From: JAAXQD01 sp032126435
GTDB lineage: Bacteria; Desulfobacterota; Desulfobacteria; Desulfobacterales; UBA11574
Length of the DNA stretch: 27,599 bases
Direction: 5' to 3'
Assembly (NCBI GenBank): GCA_032126435.1
Contig: JAQBBE010000102.1
Location: 1-27,599, forward strand
The notes under the pieces are model-generated. The model did no database searches, had not been told where the DNA came from, and saw nothing but the letters and a program-made list of their open reading frames with translations. Position numbers and translations under genes: made by a program. This document shows, in pieces, positions 1 through 7,272 of the stretch (positions are counted from its first letter, which is position 1; every line of letters begins with the position of its first letter).

Positions 1-14
1 TCTTGATATAAGGT

Positions 15-746
15 TTAAACTTCTCTGCGGCCGACTGGACACACATGAACGCACATCCCACAAACCCTGACGCCTGTGACCTTATTTTTTAGGTGGATGC
101 GATAATCTATACAGCGTTGAACGTTGAAACGAGCCTCGCGAGATTCTGATGAATCAAAAGAACGGCCCGTAAAAGCCTTTGGGGGACAAGCTTCTACGCA
201 TTTCTGGCATTCACCGCACTGATTTGGAATTGGGTTGCTCGCCTCTAAAAGAGCATCGGTTAAAACTGTAACCCAACGTGCTCGAGGCCCTAATTCTGGT
301 GTGATCAGGAGACAACTTGGGCCAATCCAACCCAGTCCCGCAAGCCTTGCGGATAGTTTGTGGGAAAAAAGCCCATGAACTTTTTTGCTGTCAATTGTAT
401 CTGAAGCAGGGATAAGGAGTGTCTGGAAACCATTCGCATTTAAAATGGCGCTGAGATGCAGGGCTATCCGGTCCAAAGATTGGTTAACAGTATAATAGAG
501 GTAATCATACGTCCGCGCCACACCGACTTCCTTGTGGCGAGATAATTGATCGACGATGCTGTCGTTCAGTGCTATGCCCAAAGAAATAGAACGAGGAAAG
601 GCAGCCAGAAAATCACCCCCTTGTTCCACGATGGTCTCCTGAGCTTCGGTCAGGTCGGCCACACCGAAAAACCGAGCACCCATGTCCATAGCCCGATTCT
701 CAAGTTGCCCGCGCATCACCCTCAGTAGTTCTTTTTTCATTTCCAT
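15..746 (-). CDS. Two-[4Fe-4S] ferredoxin-like protein related to epoxyqueuosine reductase (QueG family)
   Basis: A 243-residue cytoplasmic redox protein. The C-terminal third carries two [4Fe-4S] motifs: C177-x2-C180-x2-C183-x3-C187-P, and C212 followed by C229-x2-C232-x3-C236-P. The middle holds a QueG-like stretch, SHKLSARLAGLGWIG (residues 128-142), followed by an LLITPELGPR-type segment as in the epoxyqueuosine reductase family. True QueG is usually much longer (over 300 residues), so this is a shorter relative and the tRNA-modifying role is not assured; electron transfer is the safer inference. ATG at 746 is used; a second ATG lies two codons in, and the upstream ribosome site is weak (GAGAA). 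It lies 67 bases downstream of the flavoprotein gene on the same strand, so the two may be co-transcribed as a redox pair. The stop is TAA at 15-17. Confidence 0.8.
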   Translation of the reverse strand: MEMKKELLRVMRGQLENRAMDMGARFFGVADLTEAQETIVEQGGDFLAAFPRSISLGIALNDSIVDQLSRHKEVGVARTYDYLYYTVNQSLDRIALHLSAILNANGFQTLLIPASDTIDSKKVHGLFSHKLSARLAGLGWIGPSCLLITPELGPRARWVTVLTDALLEASNPIPNQCGECQKCVEACPPKAFTGRSFDSSESREARFNVQRCIDYRIHLKNKVTGVRVCGMCVHVCPVGRREV

Positions 747-813
747 ATTTTCTCAAAATAAACGCTTGGTTAACTTTTCGGCGAACGAAACCATCGTGTG
801 CACAACCGTTGAA

Positions 814-1368
814 TTATGCAACCAGATTTTTTCCAATTTCCCTTGCTTTTTCAAGCAGGTCTGTCTGCTGAAGAATATCGTTCTGGTCCCTCGTTCCAGT
901 GGCCACCATCGTGCCCTTGATATCGTAGTGTAAAAATGAAAACAGATTTTCAAGATATTCAAAGTAAAATTTGAAGACCTGTTCATCCGGGTTGCCCTGA
1001 GTGAAGACCATAAATAAACTTTTCTTTCCTTTTAAGCGGGTTGTGAAATCCGGTTTGATAAATGGGACGAGTCGATCCATAAAGAGCTTTGTTTGTCCGG
1101 ACACTTGCCACATATAGACCGGTGAGCCGAGGATGATTGCGTCTGAGGCCTGTATTTCCTCGTGCAGCAGCTGCATGTCATCTTCAGTAACACAAATGCC
1201 TGTTTCTCTGCAGTTGAAACATCCCAGACAGAGAGAAATATTCATTTTAGCAAGCTTATAAAACTTTGTGTCGGCACCTTTTTCTGTGGCGCCGTCAAGA
1301 ATCGCTTTAACAAGTTTTTCAGTGTTTCCATTCTTTCTCGGACTTCCGTCCAACCCCAATATTTTCAC
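814..1368 (-). CDS. Flavodoxin-fold NAD(P)H-dependent FMN reductase / iron-sulfur flavoprotein
   Basis: A flavodoxin-fold protein of 184 residues. It begins with the FMN phosphate-binding signature MKILGLDGSPRKNGNTEKL and has a GSPVYMW flavin-contact loop around residue 81. C47-x2-C50-x2-C53-x5-C59 matches the compact cysteine motif of archaeal-type iron-sulfur flavoproteins (CX2CX2CX4-7C), so a [4Fe-4S] cluster next to FMN is possible; many relatives keep these cysteines without proven clusters. I place the start at GTG 1368 because AAGGAG lies 9 bases upstream and the family signature begins exactly there. An in-frame ATG at 1416 would add 16 residues but has no ribosome site. Followed on the same strand by the two-cluster ferredoxin-like gene, a plausible electron-transfer partner. 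Confidence 0.82.
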   Translation of the reverse strand: MKILGLDGSPRKNGNTEKLVKAILDGATEKGADTKFYKLAKMNISLCLGCFNCRETGICVTEDDMQLLHEEIQASDAIILGSPVYMWQVSGQTKLFMDRLVPFIKPDFTTRLKGKKSLFMVFTQGNPDEQVFKFYFEYLENLFSFLHYDIKGTMVATGTRDQNDILQQTDLLEKAREIGKNLVA

Positions 1369-1434
1369 TGTGATCTTCTCCTTCGCATGAATAATTTTTT
1401 CCCACAATACATTCATCAGACTTGAGCATCAATA

Positions 1435-1698
1435 ATGAAAATTGAGCTCAGGCCTCAATTCCGGAGACTCTGGTACTCGTACCAAAACCTAAAGACAACA
1501 TCAACCATATAATATAGGAAAAGCTCTTCACTTTTAAAATTTTTATTTGATGAGTTAATATTGGCTGCGTTTAGCAATGTCTTCTCCACGAAACACCGAT
1601 GGGGCTCGCCGTTTGACCAAAAATGGATTGAAGATGTTTTGAAAAAGATGTCCATCGCCGCGATGCCTGCGATCAAAATTAATATCATATCCGGTTAG
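1435..1698 (+). pseudogene. Possible small gene relic with one in-frame TAA
   Basis: Reading from ATG 1435 gives 25 codons (starting MKIELRPQFRRLWYSYQNL), a TAA at 1510-1512, and then 61 further codons in the same frame ending at TAG 1696. The second part has protein-like composition (RWGSPFDQKWIEDVLKKM followed by SIAAMPAIKINIISG). I recognise no family. It may be a decayed small gene or chance open reading. An overlapping 77-codon reading exists on the minus strand and looks less protein-like. Confidence 0.2.
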
Positions 1699-2030
1699 AG
1701 TCTTCTCATAACCGTCGCAAGTGGGGCCGATCCAATTCGAAGCGACAAATGAAAGTGGTTGAGTATTAAGGCTGACGCATAACTTAAATTTTTTTGTTGT
1801 ACCCAGTGATTAAAAAGAATATTGATATTGGTTGATAAATATGATTTCTTGGCTATTCTTATTTTCAGATTCATTTGCTGCTATTGGATTTGTTATATCG
1901 TTAACGAGATCGGGGCGATCCGAAGAAGGTATGCAAATGAGCAATATTTTTTATAAAAATAAAACTCAAGAAATCCGGGTTGATACAAGAAAAGCCTTTA
2001 AGGCTGCGTTTTTCTCCAAGGAGAAATTTG
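1699..2030. other. Gene-poor stretch upstream of the first radical SAM gene
   Basis: No convincing gene. A 69-codon plus-strand reading from about 1832 overlaps the true start of the downstream gene out of frame, and I do not accept it. The sequence is AT-rich and probably holds the promoter and leader of the radical SAM gene, but no clear -35/-10 pair could be chosen. Confidence 0.5.
1993..2026 (+). promoter_or_regulatory. Two successive hairpins in the leader of the radical SAM gene, the second covering its ribosome site
   Basis: AGCCTT-T-AAGGCT (1993-2005) is a perfect small inverted repeat followed after three bases by T5. Directly after it, TTTCTC-CAAG-GAGAAA (2011-2026) forms a 6-bp AU-rich stem whose 3' side contains most of the AAGGAG ribosome site of the gene starting at 2031. 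The arrangement could lower translation by hiding the site, but the stems are short and mostly A-U. Confidence 0.3.
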
Positions 2031-3347
2031 ATGAAAATTAAACTTATATGCCCAACATCGTATGATCTTGACAATAAGCTTATAAAAGTCAAACGGGCAA
2101 CTCTGCCTCCCCTTTCGATTTTATATATCGCAGGACTCACCCCAAAAGAGTATGATGTTAAAATCCTGGATGAATGTGTTCAAACGATAGATTTCGATGA
2201 ACCCATTGATCTCGTTGGCATAACTTCAATGACGTTTACTGCTAAACGAGCCTATCAAATAGCAGATGAATTTCGAAAGAGAAATGTTAAGGTTATTATG
2301 GGTGGAATCCATGCATCCGCTGTTGTCGAAGAAGCCCTTATGCATGCAGATGCCGTAGTTGTTGGAGAAGCCGATGATTTATGGGGAATAGTTCTTCAAG
2401 ATGCTTCAAATGATGAGTTAAAAAGAACCTATCAAACCAATCGAAAAGATCCACTTGATCATCTTCCAGCACCGAGATTTGACTTATTAGACACGACTAA
2501 GTATGTCCGTCTACCGTTCAGAAAGAGCCCGAATATACCTATTCAAACAGCAAGAGGCTGTCCTTTCAATTGTGAGTTTTGTTCGGTATCCAAGTTCTGG
2601 GGAAATAAGATAAGATTTAGACCCATAAAAGAGGTGGTTAACGAAATTTCTCTTAGTAAAGCCGATTCTGTATTTTTTACAGATGATAATTTTGTAGCCA
2701 ATTCCCAAAGGACGCTTGAATTATGTGAGGCTCTAACGCCTCTGAAAATCAAATATATATGCCAAATAGATAGTCTGGCGTTCAAACATCCGGAAATTAT
2801 AAAAGCGCTCAAAAAAAGCGGATGTTTTATGGCTTTCGTAGGTTTTGAGAGCATTAACAAAAACACGCTTAACAATATTAACAAGAGTTTTAATAAACCG
2901 GATAACTATCCAAAACTTATAAAAATGCTTCATCGAAATAAAATTAACGTTTATGCGAGTATCATACTTGGCTTTGAAAACGATGATCCGAAAACAGCTA
3001 AAAAAACAGCAGAATTTTTAATTAATGAGAAAGTTGGATTGGCATCATTTTTTCGTGTTACGCCTTTTCCCGGCACCCGATTATTTGAACGATTGGACAA
3101 GAAAGGTTTCCTGGTAGACAATAAGTGGTGGCTAACAAGAGGTGAAGGGCCGTCGGCATTAATCAAATACCCTGGTAATCCTTACACAGGCGAAGAGTTA
3201 ACGTCCATTGCCACAAAACATTTTTATTCGTGGAAATCTATTCTCAAAAGGCTTTTTCCCTTAAAATTTTTCTATTTAGATGTACTCCCGTTTAATTTAA
3301 ACTCTTACAAAAAAGTAAAAGAATTCAATAAGACAACAATATTATAA
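2031..3347 (+). CDS. B12-binding-domain radical SAM protein (first copy)
   Basis: A 438-residue protein of the cobalamin-binding-type radical SAM superfamily (BchE-like architecture). Residues 1-130 look like the Rossmann-type B12-binding domain (VKILDE at 43-48, VMGGIHAS at about 89-96, VVGEADDLW); no DxHxxG motif is seen, as in many members. The radical SAM core follows with C177-x3-C181-x2-C184 (RGCPFNCEFC), which binds the cluster and S-adenosylmethionine, then FFTDDNF and FVGFES strands typical of the TIM barrel. Start ATG 2031 has AAGGAG 7 bases upstream; a longer in-frame reading from 1980 lacks a ribosome site. The substrate cannot be read from sequence. It stands alone, upstream of a convergent sigma-factor operon. 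A paralogue lies at 25678. Confidence 0.85.
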   Translation: MKIKLICPTSYDLDNKLIKVKRATLPPLSILYIAGLTPKEYDVKILDECVQTIDFDEPIDLVGITSMTFTAKRAYQIADEFRKRNVKVIMGGIHASAVVEEALMHADAVVVGEADDLWGIVLQDASNDELKRTYQTNRKDPLDHLPAPRFDLLDTTKYVRLPFRKSPNIPIQTARGCPFNCEFCSVSKFWGNKIRFRPIKEVVNEISLSKADSVFFTDDNFVANSQRTLELCEALTPLKIKYICQIDSLAFKHPEIIKALKKSGCFMAFVGFESINKNTLNNINKSFNKPDNYPKLIKMLHRNKINVYASIILGFENDDPKTAKKTAEFLINEKVGLASFFRVTPFPGTRLFERLDKKGFLVDNKWWLTRGEGPSALIKYPGNPYTGEELTSIATKHFYSWKSILKRLFPLKFFYLDVLPFNLNSYKKVKEFNKTTIL

Positions 3348-3447
3348 AATGATTTTGTCGTTTTCTGGCGGCATTTCCGGATGTCTACGTAAGTATTCCT
3401 AAATTTGATCGATTGAACCCTAATTGAATGTCATGGGTGTCAATATC

Positions 3448-4017
3448 CTATGGACGGCGTTTGGATCCTGGCCCGCGAAATTTTTGGAGGATTTGTTCTT
3501 TTTCCTCTGGAGGCAACGCGTTCCATTTTCGAAGCTTTTCCCGGGTTCGCTCCCGTTCTTCCGGAGGGAGTTTTTGCCATTGCTGAAAGCGCTCCTGCAT
3601 ATGTTCGCGTTCTTCGGAAGGAAGCTGCTTCCACTTCTCCATGCGCTGACGCAAGATTTCCTGTCTTTCCTCGGGCATCCGCTGCCATTGCCGATACTTT
3701 CTCTTGAGCATCTTTTTTTCTTCAGGAGACAATTTATTATAGCCTCTTTTGTAGTTTTTTACCTGAAGAAGCAATTGTCTCCCCCGGTCTGTTGGAGGGT
3801 AAGTTGTTTGGCGATCCCGATAATCGATAAACTGCCGATGGTTTGGCGCAGTCTCTTTGTAGGTCTTTTGTGTTCTATGGTACTGATCCGTTTCGTTATA
3901 ATTTTTCGATCGGCTAAAGCTTAAGGATGGAGAAGAGAAAAGAATAATAAGTACAAAAGCTAAAACAACCGTCAACAGCTTCAAGTATTTTAACGATCTG
4001 TATTTGTCTCTCATCAT
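3448..4017 (-). CDS. Exported tandem-repeat helical protein (DUF3106-like), third gene of a sigma-factor operon
   Basis: Starts with a basic n-region and a hydrophobic stretch (LLTVVLAFVLIILF), so it is probably exported or membrane-anchored. The mature part is highly charged and built from about five consecutive units of roughly 19 residues with the pattern W-x2-(L/M)-P-x-E-E-(R/K), predicted to be helical; such LPPEER repeats typify DUF3106 proteins. The function of the family is unknown to me. Start: I use ATG 4017, which gives a normal signal-peptide n-region of about 13 residues; an in-frame TTG at 4053 would extend it by 12 residues. No strong ribosome site supports either. It follows the anti-sigma gene by about 50 bases, suggesting co-transcription with the ECF sigma factor and a role in sensing or answering envelope conditions (inference). 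Confidence 0.72.
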   Translation of the reverse strand: MMRDKYRSLKYLKLLTVVLAFVLIILFSSPSLSFSRSKNYNETDQYHRTQKTYKETAPNHRQFIDYRDRQTTYPPTDRGRQLLLQVKNYKRGYNKLSPEEKKMLKRKYRQWQRMPEERQEILRQRMEKWKQLPSEEREHMQERFQQWQKLPPEERERTREKLRKWNALPPEEKEQILQKFRGPGSKRRP

Positions 4018-4070
4018 CGTCGATAAATCCAGAGTATTTTTAATCCTGAACAACTCATCAAAAATAGGCC

Positions 4071-4583
4071 TTATATCGTGGCGTTTTTTCTACCCATCAC
4101 TTGATCCAATTTTTCGAGGGTGTCCATCTCTTCCAATAAATCCAGGTTTTCAAGAATGTCGATATGATTGACGATCATTTTTTCTTCCACGCCGGCGTCC
4201 GATACTATCTTAACTGTTCGTGCATCTTGAATTCCCCTAACGCCGAACCACCCAAAGGCCACGACCAACATACCGCACACAGCCGCCACATGCAGGGGTT
4301 TGATATACCCTGCCAAAAATGGATTTCGCCACCACGCCCTGTGGTGGTTCTCCCTGAGTTTCTCTGCAATGGCGGTATGGAGTGCCCGGGCGCTCTCACG
4401 GGAAAGCGACGGTTCCGGCATGGCTTCCTTCACATTTTCAAGCAGATGGATCAGACGTTTTCGCTCCTGCAAGCAGGCTTCGCATGTCGATAGGTGATTC
4501 TCCCATTTTTGCTGTTCTTCAGGACCCAACTCCCCGTACGCTTCCAACCAGAGTGTCTCTTGCCAGTGGCGACAATTTTTCAT
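4071..4583 (-). CDS. Zinc-finger anti-sigma factor (zf-HC2 type), single-pass membrane protein
   Basis: A 170-residue protein. The N-terminal zinc-binding anti-sigma domain shows H30-x3-C34-x2-C37, the hallmark of ZAS/zf-HC2 anti-sigma factors that hold ECF sigma factors at the membrane. One membrane span (about residues 96-116, LHVAAVCGMLVVAFGWF) separates it from a C-terminal segment of about 55 residues that is acidic and leucine-rich (IDILENLDLLEEMDTLEKL), probably in the periplasm. ATG 4583 is chosen because AGGAGG sits 7 bases upstream; the in-frame GTG at 4589 would be only one base from it. The sigma-factor stop codon overlaps this ribosome site, indicating translational coupling. The natural partner is the upstream sigma factor. 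Confidence 0.88.
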   Translation of the reverse strand: MKNCRHWQETLWLEAYGELGPEEQQKWENHLSTCEACLQERKRLIHLLENVKEAMPEPSLSRESARALHTAIAEKLRENHHRAWWRNPFLAGYIKPLHVAAVCGMLVVAFGWFGVRGIQDARTVKIVSDAGVEEKMIVNHIDILENLDLLEEMDTLEKLDQVMGRKNATI

Positions 4584-4594
4584 ACACACACCTC

Positions 4595-5191
4595 CTATGG
4601 CTGGGCCCAGTCCTGTAAAGCATCTCTCAAGGAATGGGTAGCGCGGAAGAGATGACTCTTGACCGTTCCCTCCGCGGATCCCACAATTTGAGCAATTTCC
4701 CGTATTTTCATTCCATGGAGAACTTTCAACTGAAAAATGACCCGCTGTTTTTCAGGGAGCGTCTCCAAGGCCTGACTGATTTCCTGGGCAAGCTGTTTGC
4801 TGTTTAATGCAGTCACAGGATTAGAATTTACCCCCAGATCCGGATAATCCTCATCCATCTCTTTTGAGTCTGTTCGCTCACGCCGATCACGCCGCCAAAA
4901 TGTAAATATTCTCTCCCATTTTTTGCGGCGGCGTCGACTGTCTAAACACGTATTTACGAGAATGCGATAAAACCAGGTATAAAAAGACGATTTCCCTCGA
5001 AAGTTTTTTAAACTCCGGAAAGCACGTAGAAAGGCCTCTTGGGTAAGTTCTTGGGCTTCTTCACTGTCCCCGGAGCACATATTGTAAGCGATAGCATAGG
5101 CTTTTTCCCGATACCGTCGGACAAGAATTTCAAAAGCCGACGGATCATCATGCTGCGCCCGAGCAACCAACTCTTTATCTTCCAATGACAT
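4595..5191 (-). CDS. ECF-family RNA polymerase sigma factor (RpoE-like)
   Basis: A 198-residue sigma factor with the two-domain ECF layout. Region 2 spans about residues 18-90 (SAFEILVRRYREKAYAIAY, then ELTQEAFLRAFRSL and the FYTWFYRILVNTCLD core-binding segment). A charged linker follows, then region 4 at about 135-195 (LETLPEKQRVIFQLK, then a helix-turn-helix IREIAQIVGSAEGTVKSHLFRA) for -35 recognition. It heads an operon with its anti-sigma factor 11 bases downstream and the DUF3106-like protein beyond. Start ATG 5191 lacks a good ribosome site. The layout implies control by sequestration; the inducing signal is unknown. ECF factors often transcribe their own operon, but no matching promoter could be fixed in the upstream region. 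Confidence 0.92.
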   Translation of the reverse strand: MSLEDKELVARAQHDDPSAFEILVRRYREKAYAIAYNMCSGDSEEAQELTQEAFLRAFRSLKNFRGKSSFYTWFYRILVNTCLDSRRRRKKWERIFTFWRRDRRERTDSKEMDEDYPDLGVNSNPVTALNSKQLAQEISQALETLPEKQRVIFQLKVLHGMKIREIAQIVGSAEGTVKSHLFRATHSLRDALQDWAQP

Positions 5192-5605
5192 AGGGGGGTC
5201 ATCCCGTTCGGCTTTTTTGGGTTCCGTCCTGCTCCATTTACCGCTTTTGCCACACTATTATACAAAAGCCAATCTCCAAATCTCATGCCCCGCTGACTGA
5301 TCTTCTCTCCTCGGAAACGACAGGAACCCGGTCCGGATTGGCCCAGATAAATCACAAAAATTCTATTCAGGGACTGGAGTCTAATATTTAACCTACTATT
5401 TACCTTAAGTTTTCTTACGGTGCAAGTGATAATCCAGGCTATACCGCCTTATCGACCATGGGTCCGTCTCGGGTTTTACTTTATATTTTTAGACGCTTAT
5501 ATGACAAAAAGGTTTACTCAGGTCGATATGCGATTTCTCTTTAAACCCCAATCAAGGTTATCTTTTTGATATTCTTTGATAATATTTTTTTGGACGCTAT
5601 CCTGC
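5192..5605. other. Divergent intergenic region between the sigma operon and the lipoprotein gene
   Basis: No gene seen. It must hold the minus-strand promoter of the sigma operon. One weak candidate is TTGCAC with 17 bases to TAAATA on the minus strand (complement of about 5395-5423), which I do not regard as established. Confidence 0.4.
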
Positions 5606-5634
5606 TTGACACAAAAATTTCATTTTAGTATAAA
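5606..5634 (+). promoter_or_regulatory. Sigma70-type promoter of the OmpA-like lipoprotein gene
   Basis: TTGACA at 5606-5611 and TATAAA at 5629-5634 are separated by exactly 17 bases, a near-consensus housekeeping promoter. The predicted start of transcription, near 5641, leaves about 40 bases to the ATG at 5683, which has GGGGAG as ribosome site. Confidence 0.75.
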
Positions 5635-5682
5635 ATATACATTAAACGGGTTATCAAAAATTAATAGAAGGGGAGCTGAATA

Positions 5683-6324
5683 ATGAAAAGAATAACATCA
5701 ATAATTTTAAGTCTGACACTTGTCACCTTTCTTTGTTCCTGTGCAGGGACAACAAAACAAGAAAGCGGCGCAAAAACGGGTGTCCTGGTTGGCGCCGCCG
5801 GTGGTGCGCTTCTCGGTCAGGCAATCGGAGGAAATACAGCAGGGACGCTGATCGGCGCCGGAATCGGCGCTGCTGTGGGTGGACTCGCCGGTCATCAAAT
5901 CGGTGCATATATGGACAGACAGGAGCAAGAACTGAGGGGTGCCATGGCTCAAAATGACGCCGTCAGTATCCAAAGAACACAGGATGTTTTGACTGCAACC
6001 TTTAAGTCCGAAGCCTTTTTTGATTTAAACTCTTCAATGCTTAAACCCGGTGCATACACCGAGATGGACAGAATTGCCGGCATATTCAACAAATATCCCC
6101 AGACAACCATCCGAGTAGAGGGCCATACCGATTCAAAAGGTTCTGAAACTTACAATCAGACACTGTCTGAACAACGGGCGATATCGGTCAAGAATGCATT
6201 GGTACAAAGGGGGGTCGATCCGGCAAGAATTCAGACCGTGGGCTACGGAGAATCACAGCCCATCTCTTCAGATGACGCTATGAACAGACGGGTGAGCATT
6301 GTCATTACTCCGGTCCAGGGTTGA
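5683..6324 (+). CDS. OmpA-family lipoprotein with glycine-zipper domain
   Basis: A 213-residue envelope lipoprotein. The signal peptide ends in a lipobox (L17-C-S-C20), predicting lipidation at C20. Residues about 32-75 are glycine-rich with repeated GxxxG spacing (VGAAGGALLGQAIGG and LIGAGIGAAVGGLAGHQIGAY), the glycine-zipper/YMGG type. The C-terminal half is an OmpA domain: VEGHTDSKG carries the peptidoglycan-contacting Asp and MNRRVSI the matching Arg. It likely tethers the outer membrane to peptidoglycan, similar to E. coli YiaD. It has its own strong promoter and is convergent with the receiver-domain gene, 18 bases away. Confidence 0.9.
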   Translation: MKRITSIILSLTLVTFLCSCAGTTKQESGAKTGVLVGAAGGALLGQAIGGNTAGTLIGAGIGAAVGGLAGHQIGAYMDRQEQELRGAMAQNDAVSIQRTQDVLTATFKSEAFFDLNSSMLKPGAYTEMDRIAGIFNKYPQTTIRVEGHTDSKGSETYNQTLSEQRAISVKNALVQRGVDPARIQTVGYGESQPISSDDAMNRRVSIVITPVQG

Positions 6325-6342
6325 TGAAAAATAAAATAAACT

Positions 6343-6720
6343 TCACACAACAAAGGTTTCCACAACCTTAAAGAGGTCATTTACACTCACAGGTTTGGCA
6401 AGAAAAGCATCTGCCCCGGCGTCCCTGGCCGATTGCTCATGGGCAGGATCAGCGGACATCAAAAGACATTTTTTTTCCGGATATTTTTTTTTGAATTTGG
6501 AAAGGAGTTCAAAGCCGCTCAAACCGGGAACATCGATTCCGGAAATAATAATGTCAGGACTTCCGTGATCCTTGATGTATTGCCAAGCAGCCTGACCGCT
6601 GTCGAAACTAAGAACATCTCTGTTAACACAATACATTAAAACGGTGACGATGAAATCTCGGGCCAGCAAATCATCGTCAATCACCGCTATTTTTACATTT
6701 GGGATACTGACCTGGCTCAC
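6343..6720 (-). CDS. Stand-alone response-regulator receiver domain lacking the phosphoacceptor Asp
   Basis: A 125-residue CheY-like single domain. The acidic pocket (D15-D16-D17 in AVIDDD), S89 and K109 (FLAKP) of the receiver fold are present. At the phosphorylation site the sequence reads PDIIISGIDVPGLSG, so the position normally held by Asp is G61; the nearest Asp, D63, is two residues further on. Classical phosphorylation is therefore unlikely, and this looks like a pseudo-receiver. The start is GTG 6720, overlapping the upstream gene by 4 bases (GTGA) with no ribosome site of its own, implying translational coupling. No output domain. Partner and target are unknown. Confidence 0.85.
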   Translation of the reverse strand: MSQVSIPNVKIAVIDDDLLARDFIVTVLMYCVNRDVLSFDSGQAAWQYIKDHGSPDIIISGIDVPGLSGFELLSKFKKKYPEKKCLLMSADPAHEQSARDAGADAFLAKPVSVNDLFKVVETFVV

Positions 6721-7157
6721 GCTACTTTTAGGAAGTTCACGTCGTTGATGTGGAAGTTGAATATCAGCTCTTCACAGATTTTGTTCAAATTGTCTTGAAG
6801 GGCCTTTTTTCTGAACTGCCCCTTCAGACGGCCTTCTGCCAGGGCTTTGGCCATCACCGCAAGAAGCTGGGTTCTCTGATGGAAGATATACTCCTCGTGC
6901 ATATCACCCGGGGAGGCCGTCCCGGGTTGTGTCCTTGAATCATCGTTTTTAATAGCGGCTATTTCACTGGACAGCTTCAGAGATTGATAAAAAACAAAGC
7001 GGGCATTTTCTATGATGGCTTGCTTTCGATAATTCCCGATAGGGCAGTCTTTTAAATACGCTTTGGACATGATGATAAGAAGTTTCAATCGCGATGAAAA
7101 AATATCCTCATTGGACATGCTTTTCATCTCCCGGGACGTCGGTCCAAATCTAATCAT
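6717..7157 (-). CDS. Unrecognised protein made of two related helical halves
   Basis: A 146-residue soluble, probably all-helical protein of no family I recognise. Residues 17-60 and 89-132 are alignable repeats (about 14 identities in 44; shared anchors include E-x-I-F-x2-R-x2-L-L-x2-M-x-K-A and, further on, G, R-K, A and N), joined by a polar linker. ATG 7157 has AAAGGA 6 bases upstream. The stop codon overlaps the GTG start of the receiver-domain gene, so the two are coupled and may act together. Low content of conserved polar motifs argues against an enzyme and for a binding or adaptor role (inference). Confidence 0.7.
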   Translation of the reverse strand: MIRFGPTSREMKSMSNEDIFSSRLKLLIIMSKAYLKDCPIGNYRKQAIIENARFVFYQSLKLSSEIAAIKNDDSRTQPGTASPGDMHEEYIFHQRTQLLAVMAKALAEGRLKGQFRKKALQDNLNKICEELIFNFHINDVNFLKVA

Positions 7158-7218
7158 GACGTGTCCTTTTTTTAGGAATGAATGGGAAGAATTTTAACAT
7201 CCACTTTTGAGTCTTTTG

Positions 7219-7247
7219 TTTTTAACCTATTGGGGGGTCGATGTCAA
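7219..7247 (-). promoter_or_regulatory. Candidate sigma70 promoter for the duplicated-repeat/receiver pair
   Basis: On the minus strand, TTGACA (complement of 7242-7247) is followed after 17 bases by TAAAAA (complement of 7219-7224), about 60 bases upstream of ATG 7157. The -35 is perfect and the -10 matches at four of six positions. Confidence 0.45.
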
Positions 7248-7272
7248 CAGATATTTTCCAGGAATATTAAGG

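Noticed and set aside
1832..2041. 69-codon plus-strand reading before the first radical SAM gene
   Set aside because: Overlaps the true start out of frame, no ribosome site, no recognisable motif.
3424..3924. 166-codon plus-strand reading opposite the DUF3106-like gene
   Set aside because: It mirrors the repetitive charged gene on the other strand; its composition (Phe/Leu/Arg runs) is an antisense artefact, and the minus-strand gene has a signal peptide and operon context.
5008..5355. 115-codon minus-strand reading overlapping the sigma-factor start
   Set aside because: Out of frame with the clear ECF sigma factor and without motif support.
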